Source of the DNA: an uncultured Oscillospiraceae bacterium
GTDB taxonomy: Bacteria > Bacillota > Clostridia > Oscillospirales > Oscillospiraceae
DNA length: 64,000 bases
Direction of reading: 5' to 3'
Assembly: GCA_934660965.1 (NCBI GenBank)
Contig: CAKUIM010000003.1
Span: forward strand, 1 to 64,000
Within the stretch, counting starts at the first letter, position 1. Each line of letters opens with the position of its first letter. The notes beneath the pieces are model-generated. The model worked only from the letters and a program-made list of their open reading frames with translations, was not told the DNA's origin and ran no database searches. Positions 52,742-61,759 of this stretch are shown here, in pieces. The position numbers and the translations under genes were made by a program.

Positions 52742-54100
52742 TTATTCTTTGGCCTCGCCGGCCTCTTCGCTCTTCTCGGGCTCCTCGGCCTTGTCGGCGG
52801 CCTTCTTGGTGCTCTTGCGGGTACCGGCCTTGCTGACCTTGGCGGAGGACACGATCAGCTCCACAGCCTTCTTGTTGAGCATGCCCTTGCGGATCTCGTC
52901 GAGGGGGGCCACCTTGCGCACGGCCTCGGCCTCCATGCTGTTCTCTTCGGCCAGGCGGTTGATCTCGGCGTCCAGCTCCTCCTCGCTCACCTCAAGGCCC
53001 TCGGCCTTGATCACGGCATCCAGGGCCAGGTCGGTGCGCACCCGGCGCTCGGCCTGCTCCTTGGCCTGGGCACGCACATCATCCACAGACATGTTGAGCA
53101 TCTTCAGATAGTCCTCAAACTTGATGCCCTGGCTCTGGATGCGCATGGCGTACTCCTCTACCAGGCGGTCGGTCTGATAGTCGATCATATCCTGGGGGAT
53201 CTCGGCCTCCATGCCGTCGGCGAGCTTCTCGATGAGGGCGTTCTCAAACTCCCGGTCGGCCTGCTCCTGCCGGCGTGCGGCAAGCTTCTCGCCCAGGTCC
53301 TTCTTGAAGTCGGCCAGCGTCTCAAACTCGGACACGTCCTTGGCGAACTCGTCGTCCACGGTGGGCACCTGGCGCTCCTTCACCTCGTGGACCTTCACCT
53401 CGAACACGACGGCGGCGCCGGCAAGCTCGGGGGTATACTCCTCGGGGAAGGTGATATCCAAAGCCTTCTCGTCGCCGGCCTTGGCGCCCACGAGCTGCTC
53501 CTCAAAGCCGGGCACAAAGGCGCCGGAGCCCAGCTCCAGGCTGTAATTCTCGGCGGTGCCGCCCTCGAAGGGCACGCCGTCCTTCAGGCCCTTGAAGTCG
53601 ATGACCACGGTGTCGCCGTTGGCGGCGGGGCGCTCCACGGTCACAAGGCGGGTGGCGCGGTTGATGTAGGGCTTGAGCTCCTGCTCGATATCCTCGTCGG
53701 TGACCTTGACCTCGCTTTTGGGGGCGGTCATGCCCTTGTACTTTTTCAGCTTGACCTCGGGGGCCACGGTGACAACGGCCTTAAAGGTAAAGCCCTCCTT
53801 GCCCACCTCCTGCACCTCCAGCTTGGGGTAGGCCACGGGCTCAATGCCGGCCTCCTTCAGGGCGGCGGCGTAAGCATCGGGATAGGCCTCTTCAATGGCG
53901 TCCTCATAGAATACCTGAGGGCCGTACATCGCCTCGATCATCTTGCGGGGGGCCTTGCCCTTGCGGAAGCCGGGCAGAGCGATGTTCTTTCTCTGCTTCG
54001 CGTAGGCCTTGTTGAGCGCGGCCTCAAACTCAGCGGCTTCGACCTCGATGACCAGCTCGACGGTGCTGTTTTCTTTCTTCTCGGTACTCTTGATGTTCAT
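52742..54100 (-). CDS. tig: trigger factor, ribosome-associated chaperone
   Basis: The 452-residue protein has the ribosome-binding tail with GFRKGKAPRKMIE near residue 42, an FKBP-type prolyl isomerase domain (GDTVVIDFKGLKDGVPFEGG, residues about 155-240), and a C-terminal chaperone domain ending in a long Lys/Glu-rich tail. It meets nascent chains at the ribosome exit. The ATG at 54100 has GGAGGAATTC before it. The promoter is at 54167-54195. Confidence 0.95.
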   Translation of the reverse strand: MNIKSTEKKENSTVELVIEVEAAEFEAALNKAYAKQRKNIALPGFRKGKAPRKMIEAMYGPQVFYEDAIEEAYPDAYAAALKEAGIEPVAYPKLEVQEVGKEGFTFKAVVTVAPEVKLKKYKGMTAPKSEVKVTDEDIEQELKPYINRATRLVTVERPAANGDTVVIDFKGLKDGVPFEGGTAENYSLELGSGAFVPGFEEQLVGAKAGDEKALDITFPEEYTPELAGAAVVFEVKVHEVKERQVPTVDDEFAKDVSEFETLADFKKDLGEKLAARRQEQADREFENALIEKLADGMEAEIPQDMIDYQTDRLVEEYAMRIQSQGIKFEDYLKMLNMSVDDVRAQAKEQAERRVRTDLALDAVIKAEGLEVSEEELDAEINRLAEENSMEAEAVRKVAPLDEIRKGMLNKKAVELIVSSAKVSKAGTRKSTKKAADKAEEPEKSEEAGEAKE

Positions 54101-54166
54101 GTTGTGAATTCCTCCGTGCAGGCGGCCCAAATACAGCACGCCCATAATTGATCGTAAATCCAGGTT

Positions 54167-54195
54167 ATTGTATCAGATATTGCAAAAGATTTCCA
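54167..54195 (-). promoter_or_regulatory. extended -10 promoter of tig-clpP-clpX-lon
   Basis: Reverse strand TACAAT (54167-54172) with an upstream TGA giving an extended -10. The -35 TGGAAA (54190-54195) at 17 bp is weak. Confidence 0.55.
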
Positions 54196-54207
54196 CTGTT
54201 TTTTCAC

Positions 54208-54894
54208 TTAATCCATGATTTTTTTGGGACGGAAACCGATGTAATCCGCAGCCACAAGAAAATAGTCCACGCTGCCGTACCGCCCCTCCCGGGCCAGGCG
54301 GTGGCTGGCCCCGTGCAGGTGGCCGTAATAGCACGCGCGCACCTCATACCGCTCCAGCAGGTCCAGGATCTCCTGGCAGAGGTAGCCCTGGTACAGGGGC
54401 GGGTAGTGCAGGAAGCACAGCTTATCCCCCTCCCCCGCTGCCTTGAGGGACGCCTCCAGCCGGATCAGCTCCCGCCGGAACACCTTCTCGGAATGGGGCG
54501 CAGCGTTTTCCTCGAAAAACCATCCCCGGGTGCCGCACAGGGCTGTCTGGCCGTACCGGGCGCAGGTATTGTGCAGGATATGGAGCCTGGTAAAGCCGTT
54601 GGCAGCAAAAAAGGCGTTCATCTTGGCCGCGGTGTTCCACCAGTAGTCGTGGTTGCCCTTGACAAGCCACTTCTCGCCGGGCAGGGCGTTGAGAAAGGCA
54701 AAGTCCGGCGCTGCCTCCTCCAGAGACATGCCCCAGGACAGATCGCCGCACAGCACCACCGTATCTTCCTCGGAAACGTCCGCAAAGCCCTCGCGCAGCT
54801 TGTCAACATAGCCCTTCCACGCGCCGCCGAACACGTCCATGGGCTTGCTGCCGCCCAGCGAAAGGTGGGTATCTCCTATGGCGTACAGGGCCAT
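54208..54894 (-). CDS. calcineurin-type metallophosphoesterase
   Basis: The 228-residue protein has the metallophosphoesterase series GDTHLS, GDLSWG, GNHDYWW and GHLHGA, which bind two metal ions. The family in Firmicutes has unsettled substrates. It is last in the run from rplS to thrC, 9 bases after thrC. Confidence 0.85.
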   Translation of the reverse strand: MALYAIGDTHLSLGGSKPMDVFGGAWKGYVDKLREGFADVSEEDTVVLCGDLSWGMSLEEAAPDFAFLNALPGEKWLVKGNHDYWWNTAAKMNAFFAANGFTRLHILHNTCARYGQTALCGTRGWFFEENAAPHSEKVFRRELIRLEASLKAAGEGDKLCFLHYPPLYQGYLCQEILDLLERYEVRACYYGHLHGASHRLAREGRYGSVDYFLVAADYIGFRPKKIMD

Positions 54895-54903
54895 TTCCTC
54901 ACC

Positions 54904-56379
54904 TCACTTGAGCATTTCCAGAACGCGCGCTTCCATCTGCTCCTTCTCCGTCACGCCGGTAAAGCGCACCGCCTTGCCGGCAAGGCCCGTCAGAGGCAGC
55001 GGAGCCTCCACCCCGGTCAGGGCGGCAAGCTGGCCGATGGCGGCCACGCCCTCCTGGACCTGCGCCACGCCCAGGGCGGGCAGGACGCTGGCGCAGAACT
55101 TGTAGGGGCTGGCGGTGGACACCACCAGGGTGGGCGTATCGTCCAGGCGGGTCTGCTCACGCACATCGAAGGCCACTGCCGTGTGGGGGTCGATGAGATA
55201 GCGGTGCTCCTGCCAGAGTCGGCCGATCACCCGGGCGGTCTGCGCGTCGTCGCAGCAGCCGCAGGCAAACGCCTCGGAGAGCTTCCCAAAGATCCCGGCG
55301 CTCACCTCATACCGGCCGGTTTCGCCCAGGGCCTTCATATAGCCGCGCACCTGCTCGTCGCTGCCGGACAGCTCCAGCAGCAGCCGCTCCAGATTGCTGG
55401 AGATGAGGATGTCCATAGACGGGGACGAGGTGTGGTAGAAAGCGCGGTTGCGGTCGTAAACGCCGGTGCGGATAAAGTCGGTGAGGACGTTATTGCTGTT
55501 GGAGGCGCAGATAAGCCGCCGGATGGGAAGGCCCATCTTTCTGGCGTAATAGCCGGCCAGAATGTTGCCGAAGTTGCCGGTGGGCACGCACACGTCGATC
55601 TCCCGCCCCTCCCGGATGGCGCCGGAGGCCATCATGTCGCAGTAGGCGGAGATGTAGTAGACCACCTGGGGCAGCACCCGGCCCCAGTTGATGGAGTTGG
55701 CGGAAGAGAGGAAATAGCCCCGCTTGGCAAGCTCCCCGGCCAGAGACCGGTCGGAGAAGATGCGCTTGACGCCGGTCTGGGCGTCGTCAAAGTTGCCGAT
55801 GACGGAGCACACCCCCACGTTGGCCCCCTCCTGGGTGACCATCTGCAGCTCCTGCACCTGAGACACGCCGTCCTTGGGGTAGAACACCAGGATGCGGGTG
55901 GACGGCACGTCCCGGAAGCCCTCCAGGGCGGCCTTGCCGGTGTCGCCGGAGGTGGCCACCAGAATGCATACCGTCTTGTCCTCGTCCGTCTTTTTCAGCG
56001 ACGCGGTGAGCAGGTGGGGCAGCATCTGCAATGCCATATCCTTGAAAGCGCAGGTGGGGCCGTGCCACAGCTCCAGGCAGTAGGTGTGCGCGTCCACCTG
56101 ATGGACCGGCGCGACGTCGGGGCTGGAGAATTTCCCGCCGCCGTAAGCCGCATGGGCGTAGGCGAGCAGCTCTTCCTCGGAGAAGTCGTCCAGGAAGCGC
56201 TTCATGATGTCCGCCGCGCGCTGCTCGTAGGTCATAGCGGACAGCCGGGCAAGGTCGCCCGGGGCAAGGCGCGGGAAGCGCTCCGGGGTCATCAGGCCGC
56301 CGTCGGGGGCAAGGCCGCCGGCAATGGCCTGGGCCGCGCTCATATGCAGGTTTTTGTCTCTTGTACTGATGTAGTTCAC
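54904..56379 (-). CDS. thrC: threonine synthase
   Basis: ThrC converts O-phosphohomoserine to threonine. The 491-residue PLP enzyme has GPTCAFKDMALQ with PLP Lys113, ATSGDTGKAALEG and VPTGNFGNILAGYYA. It is of the longer type II form. The start is a GTG that overlaps the preceding dipeptidase stop as GTGA. No other threonine genes adjoin it, and no T-box was recognised. Confidence 0.94.
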   Translation of the reverse strand: MNYISTRDKNLHMSAAQAIAGGLAPDGGLMTPERFPRLAPGDLARLSAMTYEQRAADIMKRFLDDFSEEELLAYAHAAYGGGKFSSPDVAPVHQVDAHTYCLELWHGPTCAFKDMALQMLPHLLTASLKKTDEDKTVCILVATSGDTGKAALEGFRDVPSTRILVFYPKDGVSQVQELQMVTQEGANVGVCSVIGNFDDAQTGVKRIFSDRSLAGELAKRGYFLSSANSINWGRVLPQVVYYISAYCDMMASGAIREGREIDVCVPTGNFGNILAGYYARKMGLPIRRLICASNSNNVLTDFIRTGVYDRNRAFYHTSSPSMDILISSNLERLLLELSGSDEQVRGYMKALGETGRYEVSAGIFGKLSEAFACGCCDDAQTARVIGRLWQEHRYLIDPHTAVAFDVREQTRLDDTPTLVVSTASPYKFCASVLPALGVAQVQEGVAAIGQLAALTGVEAPLPLTGLAGKAVRFTGVTEKEQMEARVLEMLK

Positions 56380-57308
56380 AGCTGATCCACCACTCTCATG
56401 AGGTTATTGTAAAAAAGATCCTCTAAAAGGCTCTCTTTATAATTGCGCCGCGCAAGGGCCTCCCACAGCGCCGGCCAGCGGGCGCTGTCCGGAATGCCGT
56501 CAACGGGGCCGCAGCCGTCCAGATCGCCGCCCAGGGCCACGGTGTGCTCGCCGCCCAGGGCCAGGAAGTGCTCCACATGGGCCACAAGGCCGTCCACGTC
56601 CTCCCCCAGGCCCACAAACTCCCGGCAGAGATTAAGCCCGACAATCCCCTGACGTTTTATTATGGCAGTAAACTGCGCATCCGTCAAGTTCCTTGTGTTG
56701 GGGCACACCGCACGGGAGTTGGAGTGACTTGCAATCACCGGCATCTGGGACACCTCCACCACATCCCAGAAGCCCGGGTCGGACAGATGGGACACGTCCG
56801 GCAGCATTCCAAGGCGTCCCATCTCTTCTACAAAGACCCGGCCATCGGGGCTCAATCCCCGTTCCGGCTCCTCACAGTGGCTGCCGGAGAGGATATTGGC
56901 GTTGTTCCAGGTGATGTTCACCGCCCGCACCCCGGCATCATAGGCCGCGCGCAGCGTCTCGATGCTGCACCCCAGGCTGTGGGCCCCCTCCACCGACACC
57001 AGGGCGGCCACCCGGCCCTCCCGGTTGGCCCGGCGGATCTCCGCCCCGCTGCGGCACAGCGCAATCCGATCCGGATACTCCGATACCGCCCGGAGCAGAA
57101 TGTCAAGCTCCTCCCGGCAGATCCGCTCGCTGCCCTTGGCCGGGTCCATGCTGTCCAGTGCAAAGAGGGCGAACACCTGGCAGCAGCGTCCGTACTCCCC
57201 CAGGCGGTCAAGGTCCACCGCGCCGCCGTTGGAGATGAGGCTCTCCCCCGTCTCCCAGCAGCGCATGAGCGTATCGCAGTGGGCGTCAAAAAGGCATGAT
57301 GCATTCAT
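56376..57308 (-). CDS. membrane-dipeptidase (M19, renal dipeptidase) family protein
   Basis: The 310-residue zinc peptidase has DAHCDTL (His10, Asp12), VSVEGAHSLG with the bridging Glu, PDVSHLSDPGFWDV and ASHSNSRAVC with later His ligands, and a distal GGDLDGCG. M19 enzymes split dipeptides, including D-amino acid ones. The ATG at 57308 is chosen by the family start; there is no signal peptide. It is coupled to thrC. Confidence 0.9.
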   Translation of the reverse strand: MNASCLFDAHCDTLMRCWETGESLISNGGAVDLDRLGEYGRCCQVFALFALDSMDPAKGSERICREELDILLRAVSEYPDRIALCRSGAEIRRANREGRVAALVSVEGAHSLGCSIETLRAAYDAGVRAVNITWNNANILSGSHCEEPERGLSPDGRVFVEEMGRLGMLPDVSHLSDPGFWDVVEVSQMPVIASHSNSRAVCPNTRNLTDAQFTAIIKRQGIVGLNLCREFVGLGEDVDGLVAHVEHFLALGGEHTVALGGDLDGCGPVDGIPDSARWPALWEALARRNYKESLLEDLFYNNLMRVVDQL

Positions 57309-57333
57309 GATAATCCCCCTATGTTCCCGCGCG

Positions 57334-57705
57334 TCAGAACGCGTTGGGGTAATAGTGTATCTCCGGCGCGCGGGTGGCAAGGCCCTCCGGGGCGTAGACC
57401 TCCGCCACATCAAACCGGGGCTGAAGATCGGTGGGATGGGAGAGCAGATAATACTCCGCCGTCAGGCGCAGCCGCCGCTGTTTTTCCGCCGTGACAAAGG
57501 CCCGCGCCGGGGCAAAGGCGCCGCTGCGGCGCAGCTTTACCTCCACAAAGGCAAGATACCGCCCGTCCTGGGCGATCACATCCAGCTCGCCGAAGCGGCA
57601 GCGGTAGTTCATGTGCAGCACCTGCCAGCCCTGCCGCCGCAGGTCGCCGGCCACAAGGCCCTCTCCCCAGCGGCCCAGCAGCCGGGCGTCTCCCCCGCCG
57701 CTCAC
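57334..57705 (-). CDS. yraN: YraN (UPF0102) family nuclease-like protein
   Basis: The 123-residue protein has LGRWGEGLVAGDLRRQGW, RCRFGELDVIAQDG and FVEVKLR, the E-D-ExK order of the restriction-nuclease-like UPF0102 family, often beside rnhB. Function is unproven. A GTG at 57705 is preferred since it overlaps the rnhB stop as GTGA and gives the standard length; a longer frame to 57741 would overlap rnhB by 40 bases. Confidence 0.85.
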   Translation of the reverse strand: MSGGGDARLLGRWGEGLVAGDLRRQGWQVLHMNYRCRFGELDVIAQDGRYLAFVEVKLRRSGAFAPARAFVTAEKQRRLRLTAEYYLLSHPTDLQPRFDVAEVYAPEGLATRAPEIHYYPNAF

Positions 57706-58304
57706 AGCTTTTTCAGAAAGCTGCGCCGATGGATGGGGCACGGCCCATACTGGCGCAGCCGCTCATAGTGGAGCCGGGTGGGATAGCCCTTGTGGGCCTC
57801 AAAGCCGTACTCGGGGTAAAGCCGGGCCATCTCCTCCATATACCGGTCCCGGGCCACCTTGGCAAGGATGGACGCTGCCGCGATGCTGGCCGAGCGGGCG
57901 TCCCCGCCGATCACCGCGGCATGGGGCCCCTCGATGGCGCAGAGGCTGCCGTGGTCCCGGTTGCCGTCCACCAGCAGAAAGTCCCGCCCGGGCGAGAGGG
58001 CGTCCGCCGCCAGGGTCATGGCCTTGATGCGGCTATTCAAGATGTCGATGCGGTCGATCTCCTCGGGCTCAACATAGGCTATGGCCCAGGCCACCGCCGC
58101 CTCCCGGATGCGGTCGAAAAGCACATCCCGGCGCTTTGGCGTGACCTTTTTTGAGTCATTGAGGTAAGGAAGCTCCAGCCCGAAGGGCAGAATCACCGCC
58201 GCGGCGTACACCCGCCCGGCCAACGGGCCGGCCCCGGCCTCATCTGTCCCGGCAATGGCCGTATAGCCGCGCTCCCGGCGCAGGCTCTCTTCCAGCTCCC
58301 ACAT
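57702..58304 (-). CDS. rnhB: ribonuclease HII
   Basis: RNase HII nicks RNA or single ribonucleotides in DNA. The 200-residue protein has the acidic site starting GTDEAGAGPLAG, LNDSKKVTPKRR, LVDGNR and SIAAASILAKVARDR. The ATG at 58304 follows GGAGACC. It is 25 bases after rbgA, in the conserved order rplS-rbgA-rnhB. Confidence 0.95.
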   Translation of the reverse strand: MWELEESLRRERGYTAIAGTDEAGAGPLAGRVYAAAVILPFGLELPYLNDSKKVTPKRRDVLFDRIREAAVAWAIAYVEPEEIDRIDILNSRIKAMTLAADALSPGRDFLLVDGNRDHGSLCAIEGPHAAVIGGDARSASIAAASILAKVARDRYMEEMARLYPEYGFEAHKGYPTRLHYERLRQYGPCPIHRRSFLKKL

Positions 58305-58329
58305 GGGAAGGTCTCCTTTCCAAGGCCGG

Positions 58330-59190
58330 TTATGGCCGAATGTCTTCCGGCAGCTCCAGTGTAAAGCGTCCAAGCTTGCCGGAGCGGAACTCATCGAGCA
58401 CCACCCGGGCCATCCGCTCGGTGTCCGCCTCACCCCCGGAGACGAGCATGCCCCGCCGGCGGGCCCCCTGCTCCAGCAGCTGCCAGCCCGGCGTCTCCGG
58501 CGGCAGGGCGAGCTTGTAGCGCTCCTGCAAATTCTGGGGATAGCGCTCATTCAAAAGGCCCAGCAGGCTCCCCGCCAGGGCCTCCACATCCATCACGTCG
58601 TCCCGCACGGCGCCGGTGTAGGCAAGATGCAGCCCGGTGGTCTCGTCCTCAAACTTGGGCCAGAGGATGCCGGGGGTGTCCAGCAGCTCCAGGCCGCTGT
58701 CCACCGTCACCCACTGCCTGCCCCGGGTGACCCCCGGGCGGTCGGCGGCCTTGGCGGATTTGCGCCGGGCCACCTGGTTGATAAGGGTGGATTTGCCCAC
58801 GTTGGGGATGCCCACCACCATGATGCGCACCGGCCGGCCCACCTGGCCCCTGGCGCGCCACTGGGCGATCTTCTCGCTGAGCGCCTCCCGCACTGCGCCG
58901 GCAAACTGGCGGGTTCCCCGGCCGGTCTTGGCCTCGGTCTCCAAAACGGCGCAGCCGCTGCCCCGGAACCACTCCCGCCAGCGCGCCGTGGCGGCGGCGT
59001 CCGCCTGATCGGCCCGGTTGAGCACCAGCAGCCGGGGCTTTCCCCCCACCAGGGCATCAATATCCGGGTTGCGGCTTGAAATGGGAATGCGGGCGTCCAC
59101 CACCTCGGCCACAATGTCCACAAGCTTGATGTCCTCCGCCATCTGGCGGCGGGTCTTTGTCATATGGCCGGGGTACCATTGGATATTCAC
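58330..59190 (-). CDS. rbgA: ribosome biogenesis GTPase RbgA (YlqF)
   Basis: RbgA guides late 50S assembly. The 286-residue protein is a circularly permuted GTPase: the G4 motif NRAD comes first (near 58), then G1 GIPNVGKST and G3 DTPG. It begins MNIQWYPGHMTKTRRQMAED as in Bacillus. A GTG at 59190 is the start with AAAGGAG 9 bases upstream. Confidence 0.95.
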   Translation of the reverse strand: MNIQWYPGHMTKTRRQMAEDIKLVDIVAEVVDARIPISSRNPDIDALVGGKPRLLVLNRADQADAAATARWREWFRGSGCAVLETEAKTGRGTRQFAGAVREALSEKIAQWRARGQVGRPVRIMVVGIPNVGKSTLINQVARRKSAKAADRPGVTRGRQWVTVDSGLELLDTPGILWPKFEDETTGLHLAYTGAVRDDVMDVEALAGSLLGLLNERYPQNLQERYKLALPPETPGWQLLEQGARRRGMLVSGGEADTERMARVVLDEFRSGKLGRFTLELPEDIRP

Positions 59191-59236
59191 CGGTCATGCT
59201 CCTTTCCGCTGCCGGGGGCATTCCCCCGGGAATGAC

Positions 59237-59265
59237 AAAAAAGGAGCGGGGTCGCCGCTCCTTTT
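59237..59265 (-). terminator. terminator between rplS and rbgA
   Basis: Reverse strand AAAAGGAGCGG / CCGCTCCTTTT with a run of six T. It probably lets only part of the rplS transcripts enter rbgA. Confidence 0.85.
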
Positions 59266-59280
59266 CAGTCCATACAGTTT

Positions 59281-59622
59281 TTACAGGCTCTCCTTGACCT
59301 TGGCGGCCTTGCCGACGCGGTCGCGCAGATAGTACAGCTTGGCGCGGCGCACCTTGCCCCGGCGGACGACCTCGATCTTCTCCACGGTGGGAGCATGCAG
59401 GGGGAACACCTTCTCAACGCCCACACCGTAGGACACGCGGCGAACGGTGACGCTCTCCTCGATGCCGCCGTGCTTCTTGGCGATGACGGTGCCCTCGAAC
59501 ACCTGGATACGCTCGCGGCTGCCTTCCTTGACGCGGATGTGGACACGCACGGTGTCACCCACGCTGCAGGCAGGAGCCTCGTCCTTCATATACTTGCTGC
59601 TAAACTGCTGCATCAGATCCAT
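59281..59622 (-). CDS. rplS: 50S ribosomal protein L19
   Basis: The 113-residue protein sits at the 30S-50S interface. Conserved parts are [32 protein letters not shown] and [29 protein letters not shown] precedes the ATG. It has its own promoter and is followed by a terminator. Confidence 0.97.
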   Translation of the reverse strand: MDLMQQFSSKYMKDEAPACSVGDTVRVHIRVKEGSRERIQVFEGTVIAKKHGGIEESVTVRRVSYGVGVEKVFPLHAPTVEKIEVVRRGKVRRAKLYYLRDRVGKAAKVKESL

Positions 59623-59630
59623 ACTGATCT

Positions 59631-59680
59631 CCTCCTAATGATAGGCGTTCGTGACTCCGTTTGCAACGTGCAGAGGACCG
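59631..59680 (-). promoter_or_regulatory. possible L19 autoregulatory leader
   Basis: The segment just upstream of the rplS ribosome site reads GTTGCAAACGGAGTCACGAA, then CGCCTATCATTAGGAGG. Its position and size resemble the short L19 leader of Firmicutes (Rfam RF00556), but I cannot align it here. Confidence 0.4.
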
Positions 59681-59699
59681 CCCTTTTTTAGACTTAGGT

Positions 59700-59728
59700 A
59701 TGTTACCACATTCCGGTCATAAATGCAA
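59700..59728 (-). promoter_or_regulatory. promoter of rplS
   Basis: Reverse strand TTGCAT (59723-59728), 17 bp, TAACAT (59700-59705). It overlaps the 3' end of the M50 peptidase gene. Confidence 0.65.
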
Positions 59729-60304
59729 GCAGTTTTTTCCCTTTTCCCGCCGAAAAATGGCATTTCGGAGCAGCCATGCCGCCATAATCAGCAAAAAGAA
59801 GTTGGCATAGCGCACCGCGGCCGCCGTTCCCAGCCCGGCGAGCACCCCGATGACCACGCCGGAGGACACCGCAAGGCACCGCTCCGCCCCGTCTGCGCCG
59901 AGCAGGGCCCCCGCGGCGCACCACAGCACCCGCCCGCCGTCCAGCGGCAGGACGGGCAGCAGATTGAAAAGCCCCAGGCCCAGGCTTGCCCAGGCGGGCA
60001 GCAGCGCCCCATGCGCCGCGGCGGCAGCGCCGCACAGCAGGTTTACCGCCGGCCCAGCCAGGGCGGCGATCAGCTCTCCGGTGTAGGACACCCCGCCGGG
60101 GTACTCCATGCGCAGCTGTGCCCCCAGGAAGGACAGCTCCACCGCCCCCAGCCTTCCGCCCAGCGCCCGGGCAGCCAGGTAGTGCCCCAGCTCGTGGAGC
60201 AGGCAGGCCGCCGCAGCCCAGCCCAGCAGCCCCACCCCTTCATCCAGATAAAAAAGGCCGGCCATCAGCAGCAGAAAGCCCGGCTCAACACGCAGGCGCT
60301 TCAC
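59717..60304 (-). CDS. SpoIVFB-like M50 intramembrane metalloprotease
   Basis: The 195-residue polytopic protein has the zinc motif HELGH (near residue 39) within a membrane segment and NLLPVLPLDGGR near 126, the paired signatures of site-2 proteases. SpoIVFB cleaves pro-sigma-K in the mother cell of sporulating Bacillus. A GTG at 60304 is the likely start, 2 bases after the stop of the M23 gene, so the two are coupled. This matches the spoIVFA-spoIVFB pair. No sigK-like gene is in the window. Confidence 0.82.
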   Translation of the reverse strand: MKRLRVEPGFLLLMAGLFYLDEGVGLLGWAAAACLLHELGHYLAARALGGRLGAVELSFLGAQLRMEYPGGVSYTGELIAALAGPAVNLLCGAAAAAHGALLPAWASLGLGLFNLLPVLPLDGGRVLWCAAGALLGADGAERCLAVSSGVVIGVLAGLGTAAAVRYANFFLLIMAAWLLRNAIFRREKGKNCLHL

Positions 60305-60306
60305 CT

Positions 60307-61269
60307 TTACAGCTCCAGATAATAGGCCGGGTTGAGCCGCACGCCGTCCTTCTCGATGGAGAAGTGAAGATGGGGGCCGGTGGCGTTGCCCGTGTCTCCG
60401 GACTTGGCGATGACCTGGCCGCATTTCACCTCGTCCCCCTTGCTCACCAGCAGCTTGCTGCAATGGGCGTAAAAGGTGGACACCCCGTTTGCGTGATCCA
60501 CCTTCACATATAGCCCGAAAATGCTGTTCTCCCCCACATAGCGCACCGTGCCGTCCGCATAGGCCAGCACATCTGTCCCTTTGTCAACGCCGATGTCCAG
60601 CGCGGTGTGGAAGCTGTACGCCCCGCTGACCGGGTGATCCCGGAAGCCGAAGGGGGATGTGACCTTGCCCGACACCGGCACAGCCACCCGGGCAAGGCCC
60701 AGCTCGTAAAACTCCAGGCTCACGTTCTTCGGCAGCGCCTCCCCTGCCTCGTTATGGGTCTGGGCCACCGCCGTCACCACGGCGGGCTCCGGGGAAACGG
60801 GCGGGGCCGACGATGTCGGCCCCGGCTGCGTGTCCTCTTCGTTTTCGGTTCCCTGCCGGGGCCAGTCGGGCCGCGTCATGCGCGAGGCATAGTCCGGCAG
60901 CTTCGGCAGCGTCTCATCCATCGGGCCGTCCCCGCCCGGCCGCGCTGCGTCCCTTTCATTTCCCCGCGTCCGCCCCATGGCCCGGTCCCAGAAGGCCTGA
61001 GCGGCAGTCTGAAAGCTCTCCCCTTTAGAAATGGCGGCACGGAAGGCCGTCACCGCCCCCGAAAAGTCGGAGTTTGCCCGCAGGGTCTCCCCCAGCGCCC
61101 CGGCCTGAGCGGGAAACAGCCCCCGGGCGCCGAATACCAGCAAAAAGAGCAGAAGGCTTGCAGCCAGCTGCGCCAGGCAGCGGCTCTGCGTCCCCGCCCC
61201 CCCGGACTTCCGCCTTCCGGCGCTGCGCCTGCCTCTGCCCTCCACACGCCGCCTGTATGTCGCGCTCAT
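60307..61269 (-). CDS. SpoIVFA/SpoIIQ-like membrane protein with M23 domain
   Basis: The 320-residue protein has a basic N-terminus, a membrane segment (about 31-50), a low-complexity middle, and a C-terminal LytM/M23 domain (about 215-320). That domain keeps the zinc residues HTALD, AHCSKL and GPHLHFS, so it may be an active endopeptidase, unlike Bacillus SpoIVFA. Its partner, coupled just downstream, is the M50 protease, which favours a SpoIVFA-type role over SpoIIQ. The ATG at 61269 follows a G-rich site. Confidence 0.8.
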   Translation of the reverse strand: MSATYRRRVEGRGRRSAGRRKSGGAGTQSRCLAQLAASLLLFLLVFGARGLFPAQAGALGETLRANSDFSGAVTAFRAAISKGESFQTAAQAFWDRAMGRTRGNERDAARPGGDGPMDETLPKLPDYASRMTRPDWPRQGTENEEDTQPGPTSSAPPVSPEPAVVTAVAQTHNEAGEALPKNVSLEFYELGLARVAVPVSGKVTSPFGFRDHPVSGAYSFHTALDIGVDKGTDVLAYADGTVRYVGENSIFGLYVKVDHANGVSTFYAHCSKLLVSKGDEVKCGQVIAKSGDTGNATGPHLHFSIEKDGVRLNPAYYLEL

Positions 61270-61357
61270 CCCGCCGCCCCCTTGTCCGCCGTCATGATGG
61301 GATAACTTTATGCGGCGTGCCGGCGGAATATGCCGCCGCGGCGGCGGGCCCCGGCGC

Positions 61358-61396
61358 AAAAAAGGCCGCCCGACCTATTCCGCGGTCAGGCGGCCC
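61358..61396 (-). terminator. intrinsic terminator of the HMA gene
   Basis: Reverse strand GGCCGCCTGACC / GGTCGGGCGGCC with six T after it. Confidence 0.88.
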
Positions 61397-61419
61397 GGCT
61401 TTTATGCGCTTTCCTGCGC

Positions 61420-61674
61420 TCAGTGGCGGAACAAAGAAAAGCCCTTCTTCTCATAGGGCTCCGTCTTTACGTCCAGCAGGGTGTAGCCGGTGTCGGCAAT
61501 CACCTTTTTCAGCCTCTCGCCGTCCAGCGGCTCCCTGGAGATAATCTCTGTCTCCCCCTTTCCGCGAGAGGAGCTGACCTTCTCCACCGCGAATTCCCGG
61601 CGGATGGCGTCGTTGATATGGGCCTCGCACATTCCGCAGGCCATGCCGTCTATCTTCAGCACTGTTTTCATCAT
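61420..61674 (-). CDS. heavy-metal-associated (HMA) domain protein
   Basis: The 84-residue protein is a single HMA domain with GMACGMCEAH, the CxxC site that binds a soft metal ion, and a short C-terminal tail. It could be a metallochaperone. The ATG at 61674 is chosen because AAAGGA lies 9 bases upstream; the ATG at 61683 is adjacent to that site. A dyad resembling a DtxR-type box covers the start of transcription, so metal control is likely. Confidence 0.83.
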   Translation of the reverse strand: MMKTVLKIDGMACGMCEAHINDAIRREFAVEKVSSSRGKGETEIISREPLDGERLKKVIADTGYTLLDVKTEPYEKKGFSLFRH

Positions 61675-61735
61675 ATGACTCATTCCTTTTCTCTCAGATA
61701 TCCCGGCGAACCCGCCATGTGCTCTGCCGGCGCAG

Positions 61736-61749
61736 TTAGCCTACGCTAA
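61736..61749 (-). promoter_or_regulatory. possible DtxR-type operator of the HMA gene
   Basis: TTAGC CTAC GCTAA is a 5+5 dyad lying just downstream of the -10 box, over the predicted start site. It resembles the core TTAGnnTAnnCTAA of DtxR/IdeR sites. Confidence 0.5.
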
Positions 61750-61759
61750 TCACACGGCG

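Noticed and set aside
54904..56379. T-box or threonine attenuator for thrC
   Set aside because: thrC overlaps the upstream dipeptidase gene and has no leader of its own.
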